A stretch of DNA of 38,599 bases, taken from positions 1-38,599 of the forward strand of contig NZ_LYBM01000049.1 of NCBI RefSeq assembly GCF_001707825.1, in the 5' to 3' direction. The position numbers and the translations under genes were made by a program. The DNA comes from Veronia pacifica (GTDB taxonomy: Bacteria > Pseudomonadota > Gammaproteobacteria > Enterobacterales > Vibrionaceae). Below are positions 7,779-15,989 of the stretch, in pieces. The notes under the pieces were generated by a model. That model was not told where the DNA came from. It ran no database searches and worked only from the letters and a program-made list of their open reading frames with translations. Each line of letters begins with the position of its first letter. Within the stretch, counting starts at the first letter, position 1.

Positions 7779-9296
7779 TTATTCTTCGCTATCGCGCATA
7801 TCAGCCCAAGACTGTGCACACTTAATCGCACGTTTCCAGCCTTTGTATCTGCGTTGTCGTTTATCCTCGTCACCATTCGGTGTAAACGTCTTATTGAGCA
7901 CTGCTTTATCCTTCAATTCATCAATGCTGTCCCAGAAACCCACCGCTAATCCAGCAAGATACGCTGCACCAAGTGCCGTCACCTCAGTGACTTCAGGCCG
8001 GTGCACATCTGTATTCAGCACATCAGACTGGAACTGCATCAGGAAGTTATTAGCGACAGCGCCACCATCAACACGTAAAGCAGACAGTTGAATACCAGAA
8101 TCAGCCTGCATCGCGTCAAGCACATCACGGGTTTGATAAGCGATACCTTCCAGAGTTGCACGGATAATATGATTGGCATTTACACCTCGCGTTAAGCCAA
8201 CAATGGTGCCTCGTGCGTAGGCGTCCCAATAAGGTGCACCTAGGCCAGTAAAGGCCGGTACAACATAAACGCCGTTTGAAGAATCAACTTTGGTGGCAAA
8301 ATACTCGGAGTCTTTAGCATCATCTAACAACTTCATTTCATCACGTAGCCACTGAATGGATGCACCTCCCATAAATACCGCGCCTTCCAGCGCGTACGCA
8401 GGAGAGCCATCTGCCCCACAGGCCAGTGTTGTTAACAATCCATGAGTGGAAGTCACCTTCTCTTTCCCTGTGTTCATTAATAGAAAACAGCCAGTACCGT
8501 AAGTATTCTTTGCCTGGCCTGCGCTTACACACATCTGACCATACAGTGCCGCCTGTTGGTCACCTGCGATACCGGAGATTGGAATTCGTGTGCCGCCTTT
8601 GCCACCAATGTTTGTCTGGCCATAGACTTCAGAAGATCGTTTTACTTCTGGCATCATTGACGCTGGGATCCCCATGACCTCCAACATCTTGTGATCCCAT
8701 TCCATAGTATTGATATTGAACAGCATGGTACGAGAAGCATTGGTGTAATCGGTAACATGAACACGGCCTTGTGTCATTTTCCACACTAGCCAGGTATCGA
8801 CAGTACCAAACAGCAGTTTTCCTGCTTCGGCGTCTTCACGCGCACCGTCAACATTATCAAGAATCCATTTAACCTTGGTGCCAGAAAAGTATGGATCGAG
8901 AACCAGACCGGTATTTTCACGAATGTACTCTTCAAGACCCTGAGCTTTCAGCGCTTCGCAGATATCGGCAGTACGTCGACACTGCCAGACGATAGCATTA
9001 TAAACGGGCTTACCTGTTTCTTTGTTCCATACTATTGTTGTCTCGCGCTGATTAGTGATTCCTATCCCTGCCACTTCATCACTACGAATACCTGTCTTAT
9101 TGAGGGCTTCGACTAACGTAGAACTCTGAGTTGCATAGATTTCCATCGGATCATGCTCAACCCAGCCCGCTTCAGGATATATTTGAGTAAACTCACGCTG
9201 CGAAACACTCACTATGTTGGCGTCATGGTCTAAAACAACTGTTCTGGAGCTGGTGGTACCCTGATCTAATGCGACGATGTATTTTTGTTCATTCAT
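7779..9296 (-). CDS. glpK: Glycerol kinase
   Basis: A FGGY-family cytoplasmic kinase making sn-glycerol-3-phosphate from glycerol and ATP, which traps glycerol entering through GlpF. The N-terminal phosphate-binding motif [54 protein letters not shown] and the FGGY signature region (residues about 360-400, [17 protein letters not shown]) are all present. The 505 residues agree with about 502 for E. coli. The frame extends 62 codons upstream, overlapping glpF, but the ATG at 9296 with AGGA nine bases before it gives the family start [14 protein letters not shown]. It sits 34 bases downstream of glpF in the same transcription unit. Confidence 0.97.
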   Translation of the reverse strand: MNEQKYIVALDQGTTSSRTVVLDHDANIVSVSQREFTQIYPEAGWVEHDPMEIYATQSSTLVEALNKTGIRSDEVAGIGITNQRETTIVWNKETGKPVYNAIVWQCRRTADICEALKAQGLEEYIRENTGLVLDPYFSGTKVKWILDNVDGAREDAEAGKLLFGTVDTWLVWKMTQGRVHVTDYTNASRTMLFNINTMEWDHKMLEVMGIPASMMPEVKRSSEVYGQTNIGGKGGTRIPISGIAGDQQAALYGQMCVSAGQAKNTYGTGCFLLMNTGKEKVTSTHGLLTTLACGADGSPAYALEGAVFMGGASIQWLRDEMKLLDDAKDSEYFATKVDSSNGVYVVPAFTGLGAPYWDAYARGTIVGLTRGVNANHIIRATLEGIAYQTRDVLDAMQADSGIQLSALRVDGGAVANNFLMQFQSDVLNTDVHRPEVTEVTALGAAYLAGLAVGFWDSIDELKDKAVLNKTFTPNGDEDKRQRRYKGWKRAIKCAQSWADMRDSEE

Positions 9297-9330
9297 TTTG
9301 TAATCCTTTGTTGTCGATAAGGGATACACA

Positions 9331-10185
9331 TTAAATGTGTGCACCTTCCGTAGTTGTTTGAGCATTACCTGCTTCCAGCATTGTATCTTTCTCTTCACTT
9401 GCTGGTAGGTGCGCACCAATAACTTTTGGATACAGCCAGCCGCCCAGACAAGCACCTGCAATAGGTGCAAGAATAGGTACAATAAAGTATGGGATATCTT
9501 TCGCGCCTGTCAGGGCATAATCCCAACCTGCCAGATAAGCAAAAAGCTTAGGACCAAAATCCCGGGCTGGATTCATTGCAAAACCCGTCAATGACCCCAG
9601 AGAGCCGCCAATCACAGCAATCAGTATGCCTATCAATAACGGATTCATTGCACCACGACGGTCACCATTTTTCTCATCACCGAGCGCCAATATCACAAAC
9701 ATCAGCAATGCTGTGATCACCAGCTCTACAGCAAAAGCACCCAAAAAGGTCAAAGATGCATGGGGATATGTCGAAAAGATGCCAGCTGTGGCCAATGCTT
9801 CCCTGCTGCTTCTGAGTATTCCATTACTTACTTCAAAATCGACGAACAGAGAGCTGTACAGACTGTAAACCAAAGCAGCTGAGCAAAACGCGCCTAAAAC
9901 CTGACTCATGATGAAAGGCACTACTTTGTGCTTTTCAAAGCCGTGAAACATGGCCAGCGCAATAGTCACAGCCGGGTTAATATGCGCACCAGAAACACCT
10001 CCAGTACAGTAGATCGCGATGGCAACGGCAAAGCCCCACACGATACTGATCTCCCATTGAGAGAAATCAGCCCCAGTGAGGACAAGAGCAGCAACGCAGC
10101 CAACGCCGAAGAATATGAGTAGGCCAGTTCCGATAAACTCCGACAGGCACTCCCCAAACAAGGTAGGTTTATTGTTTGTTGTCAT
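9331..10185 (-). CDS. glpF: Glycerol uptake facilitator (aquaglyceroporin)
   Basis: An inner-membrane channel of the MIP family for passive glycerol entry. Six membrane helices and two half-helices are visible, with the two NPA boxes [10 protein letters not shown] (about residue 68) and [13 protein letters not shown] (about 204). The Asp after the second box is the glycerol-channel signature, as opposed to a water channel. The 284 residues match E. coli GlpF, with a polar C-terminal tail ([18 protein letters not shown]). An AAGGA Shine-Dalgarno supports the ATG at 10185. It is first in glpFK and has a GlpR-like palindrome about 100 bases upstream. Confidence 0.96.
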   Translation of the reverse strand: MTTNNKPTLFGECLSEFIGTGLLIFFGVGCVAALVLTGADFSQWEISIVWGFAVAIAIYCTGGVSGAHINPAVTIALAMFHGFEKHKVVPFIMSQVLGAFCSAALVYSLYSSLFVDFEVSNGILRSSREALATAGIFSTYPHASLTFLGAFAVELVITALLMFVILALGDEKNGDRRGAMNPLLIGILIAVIGGSLGSLTGFAMNPARDFGPKLFAYLAGWDYALTGAKDIPYFIVPILAPIAGACLGGWLYPKVIGAHLPASEEKDTMLEAGNAQTTTEGAHI

Positions 10186-10282
10186 TGAAAAAATCCTTTT
10201 GATTATTAAAACACCAGTTTTATCTCTGGCTGCCCGCTATTTTGCATAACGGAAGAACTTCGAAAACAAACAATCATCAAAA

Positions 10283-10298
10283 ATGAGCGTTCGCTCAT
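10283..10298. promoter_or_regulatory. GlpR operator-like palindrome before glpF
   Basis: ATGAGCGTTCGCTCAT has perfect 7-bp arms around TT and the ATG-N2-CG half-site pattern of GlpR operators. It lies about 98 bases upstream of the glpF start. The neighbouring glpR makes it the obvious ligand. Confidence 0.6.
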
Positions 10299-10945
10299 AG
10301 TGTATTAGCTCTAATTATATATTGAGTTGATATCTTAAATAGTGAGTTGTTTATCAATTCACTCAGTCGTATCGCGTTGATTCTTAATTGAAGTTGATTG
10401 CAGCATCCCGACAACTCAATAACCTATTCAGGTAGCTCGAAGAGATCCTTTATTGAGCGATGAACGAACAATAGCTCTTTTTTTAGCTTCAGAATATGAG
10501 TCGCTGCCTTAACACCTGTAAATATATCAAACTCAGTCAGATAGTTTTTTTTCATGATTGATGGGTGTGAGGGTTACGGCCAAGAGACTCGTTCACATAC
10601 GTCAGATTGAACTATTGTGAAAATATTGACCTGTGGTGTGATTTTTTGATAAACCCAATAAAGGTATGGGGTTCCCGTTTAATAGAGTTATTCGCCAAGA
10701 CGCTGTAACAGATTAAAGTCGCCTATTATCTGTGCCGAAAAACGCGAGACACTTCCCTGAAGATATTGTCCGGCCATCTATTTAGTAAGCTTAAAAAGTA
10801 AAAAATAGATATTGATGGAATGTCCGAGCACATATCTTGTTGTTTTTTAGGTATACAATAATGTTATTCCCTTCTCTATCACTTAACAGCAATTGAAGGT
10901 ATGTAGGCGAACTCCACAAACAAACTGGGTACTTGAAGGTAAACA
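10299..10945. other. Long intergenic region between glpF and the GntR regulator
   Basis: About 650 bases without a firm gene. Near the left end an imperfect inverted repeat (GTGAGTTG / CAATTCAC, about 10352-10372) may be regulatory. A minus-strand frame at 10424-10555 encodes 43 residues starting MKKNYLTEFDIFTGVKAATH, amphipathic and Lys-rich, but it has no Shine-Dalgarno. It could be a small protein or chance. The right end holds the promoter of the GntR gene. Confidence 0.4.
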
Positions 10946-11650
10946 TTGAAACAATACGATCAGCCAACCTCTAAAAAGCGAAGTTCTGCAGACGAAATAT
11001 ACGATAACGTCGTGCTTGCCATTTTCGAGAGAAAATTATCGCCGGGTGTGCTTTTGAAAGAAGAAGAAATGTGTGAGGTGTTCAATGCTCGGCGTGCGAC
11101 TGTCAGGACCGCACTGCAACGTCTGGCAAGTAAAAAGCTGGTCGACATTGTTCCCAACAGTGGAGCCTATGTTGCTAAACCAAATATCAAAGAATCAAAA
11201 GAGATTTTTGAAGCCAGACGATTAATCGAGAGAACTATCGTCATTGAGCTTGCTAAATCTTTTACCAGCGAAAAGGAAAAAGTTCTTCAACAGCATGTAT
11301 GCGAAGAATGCCATGCAGAAAAAATCGGAGAAAACAGCCTGAGTATCCGTTTGTCGGGAGAGTTTCACCTCCTTTTGGGCGAACTTTCTGAAAAAACCGT
11401 TCTCACAGAGGCGCTCAGTGAATTCATTTTTCGTACTTCTCTGATTATTTCCATGTATAAAAAGAAAACACTACCTGCGGGCTCCCTAAAGTTACAATGT
11501 CACCACGAAAAGCTTATTGACGCTATTAAATCTGGAGATGGTGAAAAAGCTGCGAAACTTATGGATGAGCATCTTCTGGCTATCGAATCTCAGTTAATGC
11601 TGGATAGTGACAGTGAGGATGGCGTTAAACTTCACGATATTTTTTCTTAA
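10946..11650 (+). CDS. GntR-family regulator with FCD domain
   Basis: A 234-residue transcription factor. The N-terminal winged helix of the GntR family spans about 15-80 (ADEIYDNVVLAIFERKLSPG, then LKEEEMCEVFNARRATVRTALQRLASKKLV). An all-helical FCD ligand-binding domain follows at about 85-220, with the usual spaced His residues (EFHLLL, CHHEKLIDAI, MDEHL) that bind a metal and a carboxylate effector in relatives. The start is a TTG at 10946, with AAGGT about 7 bases upstream. The gene converges on the permease gene through a shared terminator. The palindromes upstream of the racemase/permease unit fit FCD-GntR operators, so local control of that unit is likely. The effector is not known; an allantoin or hydantoin breakdown product is a guess. 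Confidence 0.88.
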   Translation: MKQYDQPTSKKRSSADEIYDNVVLAIFERKLSPGVLLKEEEMCEVFNARRATVRTALQRLASKKLVDIVPNSGAYVAKPNIKESKEIFEARRLIERTIVIELAKSFTSEKEKVLQQHVCEECHAEKIGENSLSIRLSGEFHLLLGELSEKTVLTEALSEFIFRTSLIISMYKKKTLPAGSLKLQCHHEKLIDAIKSGDGEKAAKLMDEHLLAIESQLMLDSDSEDGVKLHDIFS

Positions 11651-11670
11651 TTGGCTTCACTTTCCGTACA

Positions 11671-11698
11671 GAAAAAGACGGCATTTAAAGCCGCCTTT
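11671..11698. terminator. Shared bidirectional terminator
   Basis: GACGGC (11677-11682) pairs with GCCGCC (one wobble) across a 7-base loop, with A-rich sequence on the left and TTT on the right. It lies between the convergent regulator and permease genes and can serve both. Confidence 0.7.
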
Positions 11699-11745
11699 CC
11701 TACCAGACGTTTTACACTCTTTGTCTCATCTACCTGTTCGCGTGA

Positions 11746-13083
11746 TTACGACCGGAATCGCTTACAAGCATCCCACTGTGTCATGAGCAGATAATAAGTA
11801 AACCCAGCTGGTATGAGGCTTGCGTACCAAGATACAGAAGAGAAAAGTAACGCAAAAACGACGCCAATACCCGATGCAATAACAGCAGCCCAGTTTATTC
11901 CTGCATATGGTCCGTTTTCGTCATATAAAGATTCAATATTAAGGGTGCGATTACGGATCACGTAATAATCAACCACTAACACTGCGAAAATCGGACCAAG
12001 GAAAGCAGAATATGTTTGCACGAACAACTGTAATCCTGCTGCTGATTCTTCTTTAATCAGCTCCCACGGAAAGGTTGCAAATGCGGCCAAGCCAACAACA
12101 ATAGTGGCGGTTTTAAACTTCATGTTAAACATATCCATAAGGATATACGTCGGTGGAACAACATTATTCAACACATTCGTTGTGACTTGAGCAAAGGCGA
12201 TAAACAAAAGCGTGATAACAAGAAGCGGAGTGTTATCGACAGCGCTCGAGAAGACCATGATCGGGTCTGAAATGCCTGTCGCACCTGATACCATAAGGCC
12301 AATCAAGCCCATAAACAACGTACAGGGTAATATCGACATTGCATAAATGGTCGTTAGCAAGCCTTTTTCTGTCCCCTTTTTCAATTCCCGAGAGTAATCG
12401 CTGACATTGAGCATCATGGTGCTGTAGATACCGAGGAAAAGCATAGTCGCAGACCAGAACTCCACACCCCATGTACCCTCAATATTCACCAGGTTGGTAG
12501 TGATCTCATCGCCGTATTTGTTAATAACACTGAAGAACATATACACCAGCGAGAGAAGGATGAAGCCACTACCAATATTCTCAAGCCATTTGATGCCTTG
12601 GAAACCAAAGATAGACAGACCAATCTGTAAGAATTGAAATAAAATGAAGTACATGACCATGTTGTCATAGCCGAACAGAGTCGCTGAAACAGCATTTAAT
12701 GCCCCTGCTCCAACCCATGACTGGAATCCGTACCAGACAATCGCTGGAACCGCTCTGACGATACCAGGGAGACGAGTACCTTTAAACCCAAAAGCTGATC
12801 GGGCCTGCACCATAAATGGTATGCCATATTTATAACCCGCCTCGCCATTAATCATTAACGCGATGCCGATAATAAAACAGCCTATTCCTATAGCCAGTGA
12901 TGTCTGCAGTAGGTTCAATGTGCCTACGATACTTGACCCCATGGCAAATGTTCCAATTGATACACAGCCACCGAACCATGCGAGGAAATAAGATATCCTG
13001 CCCATAATCCGCGTATCCTGCGGTGTTAACGACTCCTCTCCGAGTCCTTTCGTTTCCTTCTGAGATGTTTCTGTGGTAGTCAT
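11746..13083 (-). CDS. NCS1-family permease (hydantoin/allantoin/nucleobase type)
   Basis: A 445-residue inner-membrane transporter with about 12 hydrophobic helices. NCS1 hallmarks are YGIPFMVQARSAFGFKG near residue 86, the WYGFQSWVGAGAL segment near 116 and the NVSDYSREL loop in the middle. The family (PucI, AllP, Mhp1, CodB) imports allantoin, hydantoins, cytosine or purines with sodium or protons. The adjacent downstream half of the same unit, a hydantoin/allantoin racemase, points to a cyclic ureide as substrate. The ATG at 13083 is followed by a Thr/Glu-rich cytoplasmic tail. It lies 67 bases after the racemase gene and is probably co-transcribed with it. Exact specificity is inference. 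Confidence 0.88.
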   Translation of the reverse strand: MTTTETSQKETKGLGEESLTPQDTRIMGRISYFLAWFGGCVSIGTFAMGSSIVGTLNLLQTSLAIGIGCFIIGIALMINGEAGYKYGIPFMVQARSAFGFKGTRLPGIVRAVPAIVWYGFQSWVGAGALNAVSATLFGYDNMVMYFILFQFLQIGLSIFGFQGIKWLENIGSGFILLSLVYMFFSVINKYGDEITTNLVNIEGTWGVEFWSATMLFLGIYSTMMLNVSDYSRELKKGTEKGLLTTIYAMSILPCTLFMGLIGLMVSGATGISDPIMVFSSAVDNTPLLVITLLFIAFAQVTTNVLNNVVPPTYILMDMFNMKFKTATIVVGLAAFATFPWELIKEESAAGLQLFVQTYSAFLGPIFAVLVVDYYVIRNRTLNIESLYDENGPYAGINWAAVIASGIGVVFALLFSSVSWYASLIPAGFTYYLLMTQWDACKRFRS

Positions 13084-13150
13084 TTACTTTTTCTCCCTAT
13101 CTTTCAAGGTTATCACTTCATTGTGATATCTGGTCCCTGAGTATTCGTTG

Positions 13151-13900
13151 TCATTCGATTTCACGACTAAACGAAAGCTCGCTCAGGTACCCTTTTAGGC
13201 ATTTTTTGGGGGGGAACGCCCAGTCCCCGTGCTTACTGGTTGCCAAATTCAGCGAGACCAAGCTCTCTGCCAGTTTGACGGCAGCGGTAACACCTTCGAT
13301 GACTGGAATACCGATTTCATCACTGATCACAGGAGTAAGATCTGCCATACCCCCGCAGCCAAGGACAATTGCACCGACCTCATCCTCATCCCTTGCGCGT
13401 TTGCATTCAGAAATAATGAGTTCACATGTTTTTCCACCATCATCCTTCTCCAGATCCAGTACTGGAATCTCTGCAGCGCGAACCTTGCGGCAATGTTCGT
13501 TGAAGCCATAACGATGCAGTAAATGTTCGGCAATGATTTTGGTTCGACCCAGTGTGGTGACAATTGAAAAGCGAGAGCTGATCAAGGTGGCGAGGTGAAA
13601 AGCGGCTTCTGCAATACCTATGACTGGAGCAGTGGTGACTTCTCGTGCAGCGTATAATCCCGGGTCGCCAAAACAGGCAAGGATATAGGCATCAGTCTGA
13701 TCCATCTCCCCTTTGCGAATTTCATCCAATATACCGACAACACTGACAGCTTCTTCAAAGTGCGATTCAATTGACTCAGGTCCGGTATCAGGACAACTGC
13801 TGATAATTTCTGTACCTGAAGCCGCTATTTCTTGCGCAGTCAGGCCCATTTTCTCTGTCATCGACTCTGAGGTATTTGGGTTGATGAGTCTGAGTTTCAT
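13151..13900 (-). CDS. Asp/Glu/hydantoin racemase family protein (allantoin or hydantoin racemase)
   Basis: A cofactor-independent racemase of 249 residues. It has the family start MKLRLINPNTSESMT and the two catalytic Cys in ACFGDPG (Cys76) and VLGCGGM (Cys182), each abstracting a proton from one face of the ring. The tail segment TSKHGDWAFPPKK resembles HpxA/HyuA-type enzymes. Such enzymes interconvert the stereoisomers of allantoin or 5-substituted hydantoins so that a stereospecific hydrolase can act. No hydantoinase, carbamoylase or allantoinase gene is in the window. The racemase is first in a two-gene unit with the NCS1 permease. AAGG about 11 bases before the ATG at 13900 is an acceptable ribosome site. 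The family is clear and the substrate open. Confidence 0.88.
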   Translation of the reverse strand: MKLRLINPNTSESMTEKMGLTAQEIAASGTEIISSCPDTGPESIESHFEEAVSVVGILDEIRKGEMDQTDAYILACFGDPGLYAAREVTTAPVIGIAEAAFHLATLISSRFSIVTTLGRTKIIAEHLLHRYGFNEHCRKVRAAEIPVLDLEKDDGGKTCELIISECKRARDEDEVGAIVLGCGGMADLTPVISDEIGIPVIEGVTAAVKLAESLVSLNLATSKHGDWAFPPKKCLKGYLSELSFSREIE

Positions 13901-13944
13901 AAAAATTTTTAACCTTCATTTATTGTTTACAAAAAACATTATTA

Positions 13945-13956
13945 ATTGTTAACAAT
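13945..13956. promoter_or_regulatory. Operator-like palindrome, proximal
   Basis: ATTGTTAACAAT is a perfect 12-bp palindrome 45 bases upstream of the racemase start. A variant, ATTGTTTACAA, starts at 13922. It shares its half-site and the following ATCCG with the distal element at 14113-14148. Confidence 0.6.
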
Positions 13957-14112
13957 ATCCGAATGAAAAAAGTTCAATTTTTGAGATTATTGTGTGTATC
14001 AATGAAAAGCACTGAAAATTAGTAGCTTGAAACTGTGATAAATTGGCTATTGGGCTGTAAAAAGGAGGTTTTTGATGTGATCTTTCATCATCAGAAGACT
14101 AAATGATGAGTA

Positions 14113-14148
14113 ATTGTTAGCAATATATCCGGATAAATTGCTAACAAT
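14113..14148. promoter_or_regulatory. 36-base near-perfect palindrome, distal operator
   Basis: ATTGTTAGCAAT and its exact reverse complement ATTGCTAACAAT flank a central TATCCGGATA, itself a palindrome. Only one base pair breaks the overall symmetry. It lies about 215 bases upstream of the racemase gene. The arms match the proximal 12-bp site with one base changed, so the same dimeric regulator, most likely the GntR/FCD protein at 10946-11650, probably binds all of them. Confidence 0.65.
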
Positions 14149-14580
14149 ATAATTTTAGATTAAACGAATGCTAAACTGATCATGGCGGTATTTGGTATTG
14201 GGCAAGGTAAGATGATTCACTCTGGAGGGGAAATGGTTTGTACTATCGGCCAGTCCACCCTAACGTTTGATACATAGCGCTTGGCACTCAAACTCGGTGA
14301 TACTATTCAATTTCATAGAGTTCAAAATGGAAGAGTGGAGAAGCTAGCAAATTAGCCACAACAACCCCGATTGTTTGATAATGAATACGGTGAAGAACGA
14401 CAAAACCTACGAAGTCCATACGATACTGGAAAATCCTTCCCCCATAATCTCGATATTGATAGTACAAGTAGTCTCATTGCCTAACGATCCATTGTGCTTT
14501 TTTTATCTAAAATCCATTCGAATAGTTATAGTGCACTAAAGGGTTCTATTTTTCAAAAGTCCGCAAAACTACAAGTGTGA
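14149..14580. other. Gene-free stretch with a possible broken small gene
   Basis: A plus-strand frame from an ATG at 14182 (MAVFGIGQGKMIHSGGEM...) meets a TAG, then continues in the same frame as RLALKLGDTIQFHRVQNGR to a second stop. The downstream part looks protein-like, so a nonsense-mutated small gene is possible. I do not recognise it. The rest up to the repeat at 14522 shows nothing. Confidence 0.3.
14522..14539 (-). repeat. Short dispersed repeat, copy C
   Basis: An 18-base plus-strand match, ATAGTTATAGTGCACTAA, to copies A and B with one difference. Here the centre TAGTGCACTA becomes a perfect palindrome. It lies just past the stop of the PPC-domain gene, as copy B lies just past rmf. 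Confidence 0.5.
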
Positions 14581-14967
14581 TCACTCAGTGCGCTTAACGG
14601 TCAGTTCAGAGTAGCCAGTGGCTGGGTCGTACTCTCGGTCAAATTCAAACTGGTCAAAGACAAGGATACACACCTCCGCAGTATAACTGACGACGCACCC
14701 TTCCAGCATATGCCCGCCCAACATATGACCTGATGAATCTGCGGCAGATAAATGAAGGTGTAAATGATGAGGAGTGATTGTTCCAGAGACATTGATGATT
14801 TCGTAAGGCTGTGCTTTATCAATAACAGAGACACTATCAGCAAGACGTAACGATAGGTGCGACAGACACCCGACGACAGAAGCCACGCACCCTGCTGTTA
14901 TTTTGTTTGTTTGAACAAAGGATAAAATGGATGTTTTAAGGTCTCTCCCCGATGGAGACGAAAACAC
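14581..14967 (-). CDS. PPC/DUF296-domain protein, N-terminus frameshifted
   Basis: The frame encodes a PPC (DUF296) domain: LKTSILSFVQTNKITAGCVA, VVGCLSHLSLRLAD, ISG-type core NVSGTITPHHLHLHLSAADSSGHMLGGHMLEG, and the end EYDPATGYSELTV. Members form trimers; some bind DNA, but most bacterial ones have no known role. In this frame the product can start only at the GTG at 14967 (AAAGG 4-5 bases before). The expected first strand is instead encoded in another frame, from an ATG at 14996: QVKALCFRLHRGE. Joining the two gives the family pattern FRLHRGEDLKTS, so one base appears lost near 14944. That ATG overlaps the stop of the preceding gene (ATGA), which supports it as the original start. Either a shortened protein is made or the gene is inactive. 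Confidence 0.8.
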   Translation of the reverse strand: MFSSPSGRDLKTSILSFVQTNKITAGCVASVVGCLSHLSLRLADSVSVIDKAQPYEIINVSGTITPHHLHLHLSAADSSGHMLGGHMLEGCVVSYTAEVCILVFDQFEFDREYDPATGYSELTVKRTE

Positions 14968-14992
14968 AAAGCCTTTACTTGACTGCTGCTGT

Positions 14993-15286
14993 TCATAACT
15001 TAAAGGATTTTTCGGGAAAGATATTCCGGATTCGTTGCTGGACTTTTTTATCTATGGTCTTCGTAAGGACAAGTTTACCGGGATTAAATGTGTTCCGATA
15101 AACTTTAATTTTACCACTGAACGGCCAACGCTTACCTATCTCTTTGCAGTCATACAAGAAACCCGATGGAATTTTACCTTTTTGCTTAACGAGTTCGCCG
15201 TCTTTGAATTCCATAAAAACAATTGGCCTGTCAAACGCCAGAAATGCAACCAGTCCGAAAAAGGCGATGCCAAGCACGTACTCCAT
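14993..15286 (-). CDS. DUF3634-like small membrane-anchored protein
   Basis: A 97-residue protein with one N-terminal membrane helix (MEYVLGIAFFGLVAFLAF). A basic soluble domain follows, containing RPIVFMEFKDGELVKQKGKI, FLYDCKEIGKRWPFSGKIKV and VQQRIRNIFP. The pattern matches the DUF3634 family, which I recall as characteristic of Vibrionaceae and whose function is unknown. Its stop overlaps the original ATG of the PPC gene by four bases (ATGA), so the two are translationally coupled. It starts 19 bases after the matP stop and may be co-transcribed with matP. Confidence 0.75.
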   Translation of the reverse strand: MEYVLGIAFFGLVAFLAFDRPIVFMEFKDGELVKQKGKIPSGFLYDCKEIGKRWPFSGKIKVYRNTFNPGKLVLTKTIDKKVQQRIRNIFPEKSFKL

Positions 15287-15305
15287 CTTTTGCTCCTGCT
15301 TTGCT

Positions 15306-15755
15306 TTATAGGTCTAGAAGACTGCTGAGGTCCTTCTTCAAAGCACTGACTTTTCTATTGGTACTTTCTGAACGATTCGCCTCGCTCAGCAGAAATTCAA
15401 TAGTATCAGACAAGGTTGCATCTAACTCTTGTGCTTTGCTTGATAACTTCTCCCATACCCGAAAATCAAGATCGATTGACTTTTTGCGGGTATGTTCCTG
15501 TTCAGAGTTAAAATGACGTTTACGCTTTGCACGAATGGCTTGTTTGAGCTTTTTATCAAGCTCTGGTGACATGTGCTCAACGATCCAGTCTATGACCTTG
15601 GTAGGTTCATGTTCAATATCAAGTAAGTCCTGGATGGCCGAATCGGCTTCGCTGGTGTCAACATAACGAGTGACAATGTCACCTTCCTTATGTTTCTTCA
15701 CCAAATATGTCCACTTCCAACCCGCTTCAAGGTTTTCTAACTGTTGATATTTCAT
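15306..15755 (-). CDS. matP: Macrodomain Ter protein
   Basis: A DNA-binding protein that organises the chromosome terminus by binding matS sites and links it to the divisome through ZapB. MKYQQLENLEAGWKWTYLVK, RAKRKRHFNSEQEHTRKKSI (start of the ribbon-helix-helix), DLDFRVWEKLSSKAQEL and a C-terminal coiled coil ending VSALKKDLSSLL match E. coli MatP closely (149 residues here, 150 there). The frame is open 25 codons further upstream, but the ATG at 15755 gives the family start. It has no strong Shine-Dalgarno. A perfect matS site lies inside the gene and two more in the divergent neighbour. Confidence 0.96.
   Translation of the reverse strand: MKYQQLENLEAGWKWTYLVKKHKEGDIVTRYVDTSEADSAIQDLLDIEHEPTKVIDWIVEHMSPELDKKLKQAIRAKRKRHFNSEQEHTRKKSIDLDFRVWEKLSSKAQELDATLSDTIEFLLSEANRSESTNRKVSALKKDLSSLLDL
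15670..15682. promoter_or_regulatory. matS site 1 (inside matP)
   Basis: GTGACAATGTCAC matches the MatP consensus GTGACRNYGTCAC at all 13 positions. It lies within the matP coding region, about 75 bases downstream of its start codon. Confidence 0.8.
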
Positions 15756-15989
15756 GGTCAGTAATTTGTTAATGATAGGAAAATCAGATGTTTGTAGTGA
15801 CAGCGTAACAGTAGAATATAAATCATTCAAATTATTTATCTGTCAGATGGTCATTTTTCACACTTTTGTCACTCTAGGATGAATAATAGTGCACACATTG
15901 CGCTGAGTTATAAACCTTTGCTACTTTGACATGTCTTGATGATTTATAATCTCGCATAATTTATTTATCTCGATTAGAAAACAATAATT

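Noticed and set aside
7606-8091. 161-codon plus-strand frame over the glpR/glpK junction
   Set aside because: Antisense shadow across glpR, a terminator and glpK; Ser/Arg-rich composition typical of a shadow frame.
14149-14580. Idea of a degraded insertion sequence next to repeat copy C
   Set aside because: No transposase motifs, terminal inverted repeats or target duplication could be found.
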